Positions 9,619-21,500 of a stretch of DNA of 37,827 bases are shown here, piece after piece. The position numbers and the translations under genes are program-made. The DNA is from Pleurobrachia bachei. Lineage: Eukaryota; Ctenophora; Tentaculata; Cydippida; Pleurobrachiidae. The notes beneath the pieces were generated by a model. It saw only the letters and a list, made by a program, of their open reading frames with translations. It had not been told where the DNA came from and did no database searches. The stretch covers positions 86,035 to 123,861 of the forward strand of contig AVPN01000062.1 of NCBI GenBank assembly GCA_000695325.1, given 5' to 3'. Positions within the stretch are counted from its first letter, which is position 1. The number at the start of each line of letters is the position of its first letter.

Positions 9619-10983
9619 TTACCCTCCTACATCGTACCCTCAACCAGGCGGCACTGACACTTATCCTCCTACATCGTACCCTCCCTCTGACGGCGCTTAC
9701 CCAGCTACCGGCCAGTATCCTGCTGCCCAATATCCTGCTACAGCCCAATATCCTCCACCTAGCGGTGCTAATGGCTCTTACCCTCCGGCCCAGTACCCGC
9801 CTGCGGCACAGTACCCTCCTGCAGCCCAGTACCCTCCTGCAGCCCAGTACCCTCCACCTCCGGGCGCTGCAGTTCACCCTCCACCTCCGGGCGCTGCAGT
9901 TCACCCTCCACCTCCAGGCGCTGAAGTTCACCCTCCACCTCCAGGCGCCACCACCATTTACCCTCAAGGCGATCCTGCAGCACCTCAGGGCCTATCCTAT
10001 CCGAATGGAGCATACCCGCCTCCTCCTCCGATAGTTGCTGTACAGCAACCGTATTCTGTAGAGAAATCAAATGTTCTCAAGATGATCTACGGGATTATGT
10101 GCTGTCAGTGGGTTGTAATAACCGTTTTGGTTTCTGTTATTGAGGTTGTATTCTCAGTAGAAGATGTTCTCACTCCTGCTAGTTTTGCGCCTCCCATCCT
10201 CCTGATTGGCTCAATAATCTTGCTTGTGAGTGCCCTGTGCCGTATGATAAAACGGTCAATTTTGCGCTTACCAGCGCAGTGAAACGATTTAGAGAGTCCT
10301 TGATTTTCAGATCAACAGATCTCAAAAAATATTATTAATCCGTCATCTGTTTCAGGTTTTCGCGAAATCGTTGAGAAGGAAGAAAGTGATAAACTTCATC
10401 TTGTATGCCATTATATCACTTCTCTGGACGTGGCTTTTCTTGGGTCAGGGGAGACCTGCAACTTACTCCATGGCGTTAGTACTGGCATGTTTTGGAGTCA
10501 TTGTCTTTGTCTGGCAGAATAGGTTCCCACACAAGATCACAGAGGTTACATGGTTGTATGGATCTATCGGTGCGGTGCTATTGGCACTTGCTGCATCTCT
10601 CCTAGCAGATCTGATAATACCTGATCATATCTACTCAGGGAGGGTAAGTTAGATGATATCGCAGGTCCGCCCCGTGATTTAAAGGGATTACTCGCTCGTT
10701 TTTTTTTAAATTTAAACATAATACTAGGGGTAGTCCTTAGAGACACCTGCCTTGCCTTTAAACGTTTATCGGTTAATATTTTAGAATCATATTTCAGGGC
10801 CAAGCGTTTGCTATACCGGTCACTCTGTGGTTTTACGTTGGTACTAGACGACTGTTCACGGTCTATGATGTTAAGGGCCAGGGTGACTACCTGTTCGCAA
10901 TCCTCACCATTTACGCCGATCCACTGGTTCAGATCTTGGAAACGTTGGGCTGGTGTTCTGAGAGAAATTTGTCTCAAGTGTAA
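9619..10983 (+). pseudogene. GRINA: Second GRINA-like copy, 5' truncated
   Basis: Exons corresponding to 9619-10225, 10356-10643 and 10798-10983 keep all reading phases and splice sites of the complete copy. The first about 30 residues including the native ATG are missing because the duplication starts inside exon 1. An in-frame ATG at 9551 in the adjoining minisatellite could add a chimeric N-terminus (MSPLQKKFSRVRVESS...). Membrane segments are intact with only a few changes (A/S, H/D, S/T); the repeat tail differs in copy number. Selection on the coding frame may persist, or the copy may simply be the other allele. Confidence 0.75.
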
Positions 10984-11838
10984 GGTTTTTGTCTAAAGTA
11001 TAACGGGTAAAATAATTTGAGCAGTAACTGGTAACAGTAGATCCCCAGTAGAACGAATATTTAAAGAGATGAACCTACTACTTCATACATGGTCTACATG
11101 TGGTCTCCAGTTTTCAAGTTTTCAAGTTTCTCATTTCCGAGCGCTATGATCATACCGCTTGGAAACGGGAAACATGTCGATATGCTTACTTGAGTCACTT
11201 GAAACTGTTTCCGTCCTCCGTGCGAACAATTCAAATGCTTACACGTCACACGAGTGTCTGCAATGTCGAAAAAAGCATCCATGTTTTTCTGGCTTTCTAA
11301 GTTGATCCTTTTTCAATAATTCTTCCGGTATCTGGATAAAAACTACAATAAACGATTAGTGTATTAAGATACTTTAATCTTTATTATTTAATTAAACAAA
11401 GTTGAGACGATTTATGTCCAGCAGGTTCCAAAAAGATAACCCGGTAAAATGTATAAAAAGATATTATGTATTATGTTAAGTTATAATATAACTTAACATA
11501 ATACATAATATCTTTTTTTTTATATGTATATACAATTTGGAGAAGAGTTATGAGTTTATGAGTGTATGAGTGTATGAGTTTATACTAAAGTGTTATGTTT
11601 CGTTTATGTGATATGAAGCTTTATAATTTAAACATTTCTTCTTTTAGCATGATTATTAATTTTCGGTTCTTAAAATCCACTCCAACCCATTTGATACCAA
11701 ATAGCTAGATTCCTCAAACTAACTTCTCTCCCCCTATTATGTTATAGCCCCATCTTGTAGTTCCTCCATCTGTGTGCAACCCGCTCCAGATCCTGTAGCA
11801 ACACAGATCTCCTGTGCAACCCCCACCCACCACCTTCC
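10984..11838. other. Spacer and SPT6 leader (copy 2)
   Basis: AT-rich spacer homologous to 7658-8344 but with a novel 63-bp palindrome at 11455-11517. A possible acceptor (ctattatgttatag) ends at 11747, followed by the C-rich leader of SPT6. No other coding signal was seen. Confidence 0.5.
11455..11517. repeat. Perfect 31-bp inverted repeat with 1-nt centre
   Basis: Left arm 11455-11485 (starting AAAAAGATATTATG) and right arm 11487-11517 are exact reverse complements around A11486. The matching place in copy 1 (near 8000) has one diverged arm-like sequence only, so the second arm arose after the copies separated. Confidence 0.95.
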
Positions 11839-12523
11839 ATGACCGTGAGCATGGGCGGTCTGAGTGAGATGATCGATCATGAGGCGGAGGTGAGTAAACA
11901 CCAAATAAAAAACTAAGTTTTGTCAATACAATGATAATACAGTACTGATTGACTTGGAGATGTTGTTATTGTAGAGGACCCACTAACAATATTGAGCTGC
12001 TGTCCTCTCCTCAACTCACCTAATACCCTTACCACTCTTACCACCAATTCACCCTACCCTCACACTACACCAAGGTGAGTACGGATGAAGAGGTGGACCA
12101 GGAGGAACAGGGACAGCAACAACAACAAAGTAGTGGTATCAGCAGTGATGAAGAAGAGGAGGATAATGATGTAGCTAATAATGGTATGTAACAGAGTCTG
12201 GGGCTGATTTTTCTCTTTATCTAGTTCACTATAATATCTCTCTTTCCCTATTTATCTCTCGTTTGTCTTTCTTTTTATCTTTCTATCTATATATCTCTCT
12301 CTCATCTCTCCTTCCTACAGATGGGTTTGTGGTAAAAGACGGGGATCCTGGCAGTGAGGAGGGTAAAGAAGAAAAAGAAGAGGAGGACAGCCAAGAAGAT
12401 GAGGAGATACATGGGAGTGGGGGACACAAGAAAAAGAAGAGAAGACGACATTTATCAGAAGAGGAGCTTACAGATGATGATTATGATCTTCTTCAAGAGA
12501 ATTTGGGGGTTAAAATGAAAAGG
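11839..12523 (+). CDS. SUPT6H: Spt6 exons 1-3: acidic N-terminus
   Basis: Exons 11839-11889, 12075-12183 and 12321-12523. They encode Glu/Asp/Gln-rich low-complexity sequence, a Lys/Arg cluster (HKKKKRRRH) and the conserved [16 protein letters not shown]. The segment ends in phase 0 with donor GTATGT, whereas the next recognisable exon (14710) needs one preceding nucleotide. Confidence 0.9.
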
Positions 12524-15500
12524 GTATGTTCGACAGAATCTCTGTATTTTCTGAAAACATTCATGCATTCTTCATTGCTCAGAATTTAAGCCAATTCTCT
12601 CCCTAGAAAAAGCCCGCCCAATATTTCCCCAGAAAAAGTCTAGGCACCCTAATATATCTCCCCCTGAAAAAGTTCAGCCAATCAATCTCCCCCCCCCCAC
12701 AAACAAACAAACAAACAAACAAACAAACAAACAAACAAACAAACAAACAAACAAACAAACAAACAAACAAACAAACAAACAAACAAACAAACAAACAAAC
12801 AAACAAACAAACAAACAAACAAACAAACAAACAAACAAACAAACAAACAAACAAACAAACAAACAAACAAACAAACAAACAAACAAACAAACAAACAAAC
12901 AAACAAACAAACAAACAAACAAACAAACAAACAAACAAACAAACAAACAAACAAACAAACAAACAAACAAACAAACAAACAAACAAACAAACAAACAAAC
13001 AAACAAACAAACAAACAAACAAACAAACAAACAAACAAACAAACAAACAAACAAACAAACAAACAAACAAACAAACAAACAAACAAACAAACAAACAAAC
13101 AAACAAACAAACAAACAAACAAACAAACAAACAAACAAACAAACAAACAAACAAACAAACAAACAAACAAACAAACAAACAAACAAACAAACAAACAAAC
13201 AAACAAACAAACAAACAAACAAACAAACAAACAAACAAACAAACAAACAAACAAACAAACAAACAAACAAACAAACAAACAAACAAACAAACAAACAAAC
13301 AAACAAACAAACAAACAAACAAACAAACAAACAAACAAACAAACAAACAAACAAACAAACAAACAAACAAACAAACAAACAAACAAACAAACAAACAAAC
13401 AAACAAACAAACAAACAAACAAACAAACAAACAAACAAACAAACAAACAAACAAACAAACAAACAAACAAACAAACAAACAAACAAACAAACAAACAAAC
13501 AAACAAACAAACAAACAAACAAACAAACAAACAAACAAACAAACAAACAAACAAACAAACAAACAAACAAACAAACAAACAAACAAACAAACAAACAAAC
13601 AAACAAACAAACAAACAAACAAACAAACAAACAAACAAACAAACAAACAAACAAACAAACAAACAAACAAACAAACAAACAAACAAACAAACAAACAAAC
13701 AAACAAACAAACAAACAAACAAACAAACAAACAAACAAACAAACAAACAAACAAACAAACAAACAAACAAACAAACAAACAAACAAACAAACAAACAAAC
13801 AAACAAACAAACAAACAAACAAACAAACAAACAAACAAACAAACAAACAAACAAACAAACAAACAAACAAACAAACAAACAAACAAACAAACAAACAAAC
13901 AAACAAACAAACAAACAAACAAACAAACAAACAAACAAACAAACAAACAAACAAACAAACAAACAAACAAACAAACAAACAAACAAACAAACAAACAAAC
14001 AAACAAACAAACAAACAAACAAACAAACAAACAAACAAACAAACAAACAAACAAACAAACAAACAAACAAACAAACAAACAAACAAACAAACAAACAAAC
14101 AAACAAACAAACAAACAAACAAACAAACAAACAAACAAACAAACAAACAAACAAACAAACAAACAAACAAACAAACAAACAAACAAACAAACAAACAAAC
14201 AAACAAACAAACAAACAAACAAACAAACAAACAAACAAACAAACAAACAAACAAACAAACAAACAAACAAACAAACAAACAAACAAACAAACAAACAAAC
14301 AAACAAACAAACAAACAAACAAACAAACAAACAAACAAACAAACAAACAAACAAACAAACAAACAAACAAACAAACAAACAAACAAACAAACAAACAAAC
14401 AAACAAACAAACAAACAAACAAACAAACAAACAAACAAACAAACAAACAAACAAACAAACAAACAAACAAACAAACAAACAAACAAACAAACAAACAAAC
14501 AAACAAACAAACAAACAAACAAACAAACAAACAAACAAACAAACAAACAAACAAACAAACAAACAAACAAACAAACAAACAAACAAACAAACAAACAAAC
14601 AAACAAACAAACAAACAAACAAACAAACAAACAAACAAAGAGTTGTTCTATGTGACTGAGCAAATCATTATTTCCCTAATTATTTCCCTAATTATTTCCC
14701 TCTTCTCAGCGGAAGACGATTATTCAGATGATTCAGAGGGACAAACACGGAGGAAAAAGAAGAAGAAGAAGGCTGAAGTTAACATCTATGACATTTATGA
14801 ACCGGCAGATTTAGAAAAGGGGCACTTCACCTCGCACGATCATGAAATCAAGATAACAGATCTCCCTGAACGGTAATAGAGCAGTTATTAATTAATTAAA
14901 GATCTACAATCGGTAGTTCGGGGTTTCATTCTCATTTCGTGAGATAGAGGGGTAACGTATAATACACACAGATTCCAGCTACGTTCCTTGCCCATTGAGA
15001 AAGCGGATGATTTAGAGTTGGAACAGGAGGCAGCTTGGATCTATCAACAGGCATTTAGTACCAAACCCATCTCCTATCAGGTATGACTCCTATAATGGAC
15101 TGAACTTATTACGATCAAGCTCAGGCCCTTGTCTTGTCCCTTTTCACCCCAGAATAACATTTTAAATGTCCTTTGTAGGGTGATTTGGATGAGTTTGGAG
15201 AGATAATGATGTGGACCGGCAAGGCTAAAAGTGCTGAAGCGAAGATAAACAATGTCCTAAAACAGATCCGAAATGATCACTTCGAAATACCATTCATCGC
15301 GACATACAGAAAGGAGTGCATCCAGGATGACCTTACCACTGATGATTTGTGGAAAATATACCATTGGGATGAGAGGTAGGGAGGGGGATCTTGAGGGATG
15401 GATTCTAAATTTAGATCTACCCAAATTAACCTACCCTAAATGGCGAAGTTCTAACTGGCTGCCGTTCATAAAAGAAGGGATAGAATACTTCAACCCCCCC

Positions 15501-18500
15501 CCTTTTATCAGGTGGGCTCGTTTGCAACGTCGTAAGAGCAAGCTAAAGAGTCTTATGATGAAAGTGCAACAATACCAATACGAGAGGACAAAAGAAAGTG
15601 CTTTCCTAAGGAATGAGAGGGTCCTAGAGGCCGAGGACATTGACCGGTAATGTAATCAGTGGTATATTGATATTAATTACCATTACTGTACTAATCTGTC
15701 TTAGTAAGTTAGAAATTAATAAATCAAAACAAGTATTTTATCCAAACAATTGTTTCGCCACTTAGGGTTCGTCAGTGGAATTCCACTGACGAGCCCAAAG
15801 TGGCGAAACAATTCAGTAAAAAAGTAACATTACTGACTGCTATGTCCCCCTTTTCAGTGTTGAATCCATCCAGACAGTTGAAGAATTCTCCGATGTCAAT
15901 GCTCATTTCTCTCTCTACTACGCTAGTGATATTGTAGACCTACAAAATCTTGCCAAAACCAACGCAGTCATTGATGGTATGATATTTGAACTTGTAAAAA
16001 ACGTCTGTCTTCTTATTCCCGTCCCCCTTTTTTACTACCTTGTCTGTATTTCAATTTCTCTAGCTACCCTCCTTCAGGTCTAGGAACGGCGGACCAGTGT
16101 AAGTTGTCTCAAAAGCGTAGCAACTATAAACTGTGCTGCGAGAAGAATATAGGAAACTTGGTGGAACGTTTCGGTCTCACTTCCAGACAGGTAAATAAAG
16201 ATTGGTGTGGCGAGCACGTGCTATGTGCTCTGTGCGGGACGCGGGTAGATCATCTAACTATTGGTTCATCATTAGTATAGTTAGAATCCAACTTCCATTT
16301 GATTTGCCACAACTCCTGGGCAAGGCTAAAAGTGCTGAAGCGAAGATAAACAATGTCCTAAAACAGATCCGAAATGATCACTTCGAAATACCATTCATCG
16401 CGACATACAGAAAGGAGTGCATCCAGGATGACCTTACCACTGATGATTTGTGGAAAATATACCATTGGGATGAGAGGTAGGGAGGGGGATCTTGAGGGAT
16501 GGATTCTAAATTTAGATCTACCCAAATTAACCTACCCTAAATGGCGAAGTTCTAACTGGCTGCCGTTCATAAAAGAAGGGATAGAATACTTCAACCCCCC
16601 CCCTTTTATCAGGTGGGCTCGTTTGCAACGTCGTAAGAGCAAGCTAAAGAGTCTTATGATGAAAGTGCAACAATACCAATACGAGAGGACAAAAGAAAGT
16701 GCTTTCCTAAGGAATGAGAGGGTCCTAGAGGCCGAGGACATTGACCGGTAATGTAATCAGTGGTATATTGATATTAATTACCATTACTGTACTAATCTGT
16801 CTTAGTAAGTTAGAAATTAATAAATCAAAACAAGTATTTTATCCAAACAATTGTTTCGCCACTTAGGGTTCGTCAGTGGAATTCCACTGACGAGCCCAAA
16901 GTGGCGAAACAATTCAGTAAAAAAGTAACATTACTGACTGCTATGTCCCCCTTTTCAGTGTTGAATCCATCCAGACAGTTGAAGAATTCTCCGATGTCAA
17001 TGCTCATTTCTCTCTCTACTACGCTAGTGATATTGTAGACCTACAAAATCTTGCCAAAACCAACGCAGTCATTGATGGTATGATATTTGAACTTGTAAAA
17101 AACGTCTGTCTTCTTATTCCCGTCCCCCTTTTTTACTACCTTGTCTGTATTTCAATTTCTCTAGCTACCCTCCTTCAGGTCTAGGAACGGCGGACCAGTG
17201 TAAGTTGTCTCAAAAGCGTAGCAACTATAAACTGTGCTGCGAGAAGAATATAGGAAACTTGGTGGAACGTTTCGGTCTCACTTCCAGACAGGTAAATAAA
17301 GATTGGTGTGGCGAGCACGTGCTCTGTGCTCTGTGCGGGACGCGGGTAGATCATCTAACTATTGGTTCATCATTAGTATAGTTAGAATCCAACTTCCATT
17401 TGATTTGCCACAACTCCTGACACACTATACTAATGATCTGTATATTTTCTCTTAGTTTGCTGAGAATCTCACAGACCAGTACAATCGACATACAGTAGAG
17501 CAGTGTGCTCTGATGCCTGAAGACGCCGCCAAAGAGTTCACTGACACACGACGATTCACCGGGGTGGATAAAGTTCTAGCTGCTGCCAGGTAGACCACCT
17601 CCTCTCCCCTCCTCCCTTTCTCCCTTCCCTTCCCTTCACTCTACCCCTTCCTTCCTTCCCCATCTACAAAGCTAGTTCGACCTTCCACTCTCTCCCCCTA
17701 TTAACAACCCTTCTACAGGTACATGATTGCCTGTCAGATTGCAGCGGAACCTGCCGTTAGGGCTGCCGTCAGGAGCACTTTCTATGATCGGGCCCTTCTC
17801 TGTGTGACCCCTACAAAGGCGGGAAACAAGGAAATCGATGATAATCACCCTTACGCCAAGTTCAAATTTCTCAAGGATAAGCCCGTCAAAGTATAAAACA
17901 TACCTAAGAGCTCCTTTATAAAACACATTGTCCAAGAGATTTGCTCCTTCATAAAACAATTCATTGTAGGAGTTGACAGGGGACGAGTTTCTAAGGATAT
18001 GGGGAGCACAAGATGAAGGATATGTCAAGTTATCTCTGGCAATCAACGACACGGGATCAAAAGACAGCTACCTGGAAGAGATCAAGATGTTCTTCTATCG
18101 GGATGAGTTTAGCAACCTTGTACAGGTGAGAACAATATACTGAATTAGTATTTTAGTCAAAATGGTTGGTTGGTTGGTGATATCGAAGTTATACCAAAAT
18201 CTAAATTCTTAGAGCGGTGTGACGCGGTCACGCCCATACTGTCCACCTCAATCAATTGCAGTCAAAACAGTCAAAACAGTAACACATGAATTCTCTTCTT
18301 TTAGACGTGGAATGAGCAAAGGACGGAAGCACTAACCCTCGCCCTAAATACCATGTTATACCCCATGCTGCAAAAGGAACTTCTACAGAAGCTAAAAGAT
18401 GAGGCATCAAATCATTTCCAACAGGTATAATAGAGTCAAATGCTCTAACTGCCCTCCCCCCACCCCCCTCCCCCCTCTAGTCAAACACATTGGTCGATCT

Positions 18501-21500
18501 TCTCTCAATATAATATTATGATCAAGTCTTCAATGAAATATGATTGGTTTAACATACATGCCCCCTCCAGACTTGTAAGATGAGATTGAGGCGGTGGCTC
18601 AAGATGGCGCCCTATACGGTTGAGAATTTGGACCTGGATTCAAGTAGCACGACAGTACCAGGTGGGAATCTTGAACGAGTCATTTCTGGCATCTAGACCT
18701 TATTCAACCCTTTCTCTATCTTAGAGAGAGAGAGAGAGAGAATCTCTGTCTCTCTCTCAGGTTTGAGAGTGTTGGGGTTAGTTGTGTTTGATAGTGAACA
18801 AGACAGACCAGGACACGGGGTGCTGATAAACGGGGAGGGGGAGGTAGAGGATACCATCTCTCTTACCTACTATCGGTTTGTTTAGCTTTTATCTCCTGTT
18901 ACAATATTGATTTACTTATAATTCAAATGGTACCATGTTAGAAACCCCCACCCCCTATACTAACATCCCTAACACTATCACCCCCCCCTCCAATCTTACA
19001 ACCCTAACATCCCCAACACTCTTGAATCCAGATACAATGCAAAAACGGCTAAGGAGTTCGGTAAAGGGAAAGTTGAAGACATGGTCAAGTTGAAAGATTT
19101 CTTGCTGGAAAATCGGCCACATGTTATCGCCCTGAACTGTTCTGGCAAGTAAGTTATTCACGGTTTAAACTTTTCACTTTAGCTCTGGTAAGTCGTAGAT
19201 CAAAGAGTTTACTCTCTGAATAATTTCTGGTTCCGCCATCAGTTCGACTTGCAACTCTTTTTACAGGGCCATGATATACATGCGAGAGATTCAAGATATG
19301 GTTACTGCGCTCGAACAACAGCACCAAATAAAGCCCATTGCAATAGAGCTGGTTGATCCTACTGCGGCTATGATTTACAAGGAATCTTCCAGGGCTCAGG
19401 TAATTCAGTTCGTTACATCCCTTCACAATTTTTAATAACACCTCATTCCCCCTTTACTTGGTTTAGTCTGATTTCCCAGCTTTTAATAATATCTCAATCC
19501 CCCTTGGTTTAGTCTGATTTCCCACTTAAAAGCTAATGTAGTAACACCCCAACCCCAAAAGCTAACACCTCCCCTCCCTATAGTCTGAGTTCCCATCCTA
19601 CTGCGGGGAACAACGTGTAGCCGTGTCAATAGCACGGCGACTCCGGGACCCTCTCACTGAGTTGGCCCAACTGTGCAACTATACTGATGATATTCTAGCT
19701 GTTCCGTGGGGTCACAACGCGGTAAGTTGGGCAATTATGATGTTCTGTCTCTAACTCTCTCTCACTCTCTCTCCGAACCGGACGGAGCTGTATGACAAAT
19801 ATATAATATTCATAAATCAATGTTTCATTTTTCTTTTTCCTTCCCTCAGAAATTTGTGCCGAAGGATAAACTGCGGCAGGCCCTCTATGAAGAATTTATA
19901 GACAAAGTGAATGAAGTTGGGGTTGATCTAAACTTTGCCGTGGACCACTATCATTACAGTGGAATAGTCCAGTTTGTGTGTGGATTTGGGCCCCGTAAAG
20001 CTGACGCCCTACTCAAGGTAATATGAACCGTTCCTCACTTTTTAACTATGGCGGAATCTTCCCTCCCGGATCTTCTCTTTTGTTATGTTCGAACCCTGCC
20101 TCCCGAAGCACAGTCTAGCTAGGCAACTTCTCTCCTGCCTCTAGACAACCCCTAGGATCCCTCAGCTTCTGACACCCTCCACCCCCCTCAGCTGATGAAA
20201 CACTCACACGACCCGTTGGAATCCCGGGCTGGTTTGGTGACAGTGTTCCATATTGGTGGTTGTGTCTTCTTGAATTGCACCGGTTTCATCAAGATAGACC
20301 NNNNNNNNNNNNNNNNNNNNNNNNNNNNNNNNNNNNNNNNNNNNNNNNNNNNNNNNNNNNNNNNNNNNNNNNNNNNNNNNNNNNNNNNNNNNNNNNNNNN
20401 NNNNNNNNNNNNNNNNNNNNNNNNNNNNNNNNNNNNNNNNNNNNNNNNNNNNNNNNNNNNNNNNNNNNNNNNNNNNNNNNNNNNNNNNNNNNNNNNNNNN
20501 NNNNNNNNNNNNNNNNNNNNNNNNNNNNNNNNNNNNNNNNNNNNNNNNNNNNNNNNNNNNNNNNNNNNNNNNNNNNNNNNNNNNNNNNNNNNNNNNNNNN
20601 NNNNNNNNNNNNNNNNNNNNNNNNNNNNNNNNNNNNNNNNNNNNNNNNNNNNNNNNNNNNNNNNNNNNNNNNNNNNNNNNNNNNNNNNNNNNNNNNNNNN
20701 NNNNNNNNNNNNNNNNNNNNNNNNNNNNNNNNNNNNNNNNNNNNNNNNCTCTCTCTCCGAACCGGACGGAGCTGTATGACAAATATATAATATTCATAAA
20801 TCAATGTTTCATTTTTCTTTTTCCTTCCCTCAGAAATTTGTGCCGAAGGATAAACTGCGGCAGGCCCTCTATGAAGAATTTATAGACAAAGTGAATGAAG
20901 TTGGGGTTGATCTAAACTTTGCCGTGGACCACTATCATTACAGTGGAATAGTCCAGTTTGTGTGTGGATTTGGGCCCCGTAAAGCTGACGCCCTACTCAA
21001 GGTAATATGAACCGTTCCTCACTTTTTAACTATGGCGGAATCTTCCCTCCCGGATCTTCTCTTTTGTTATGTTCGAACCCTGCCTCCCGAAGCACAGTCT
21101 AGCTAGGCAACTTCTCTCCTGCCTCTAGACAACCCCTAGGATCCCTCAGCTTCTGACACCCTCCACCCCCCTCAGCTGATGAAACACTCACACGACCCGT
21201 TGGAATCCCGGGCTGGTTTGGTGACAGTGTTCCATATTGGTGGTTGTGTCTTCTTGAATTGCACCGGTTTCATCAAGATAGACCACTCCAGAGAAGACTC
21301 GTAAGTGGGGTTTTGGAACGCGCCGAATGCGCGTTGTAATGAAAGGAATTATGTTCAGCACTGCGCCCACGACCGCCATCCCACTCACACCAGTCGAACA
21401 ACAAAACCCAAGAAACTGAGACTTTCATTTCAATAGAAACTAATTTAATTTTCAACGGTTATCCAACAGTTATTATTTATTTTAAACCCACTTTTAACCA

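Larger units (their letters stand above)
6357..12697 (+). repeat. Tandem duplication (about 3.1-3.3 kb) joining GRINA and SPT6 5' ends
   Basis: Sequence from 6357 (inside GRINA exon 1) to 9618 (inside an SPT6 intron minisatellite) is repeated from 9619 to about 12697. The exons are nearly identical, but introns and spacers differ by many substitutions and indels. It is clearly older or more diverged than the other duplications here. Result: complete GRINA, SPT6 5' fragment, 5'-truncated GRINA, then full SPT6. Confidence 0.9.

Noticed and set aside
12603-14663. Minus-strand open frames of 650-686 residues made of LFVC repeats
   Set aside because: They are the translation of the perfect AAAC microsatellite, stop-free by composition in every frame; no splice, start or family evidence.
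15748-15813. microRNA precursor interpretation of the palindrome
   Set aside because: There is no terminal loop and pairing is continuous to the centre, unlike Drosha/Dicer hairpins.
16202-16480. Open frame extending the duplicated SPT6 exon leftward
   Set aside because: The added residues are intron sequence read through the duplication junction and lack an acceptor or any similarity to Spt6.
20195-20804. Open frames running through the N gap
   Set aside because: They consist of unknown residues; only the flanking SPT6 exon pieces are real.
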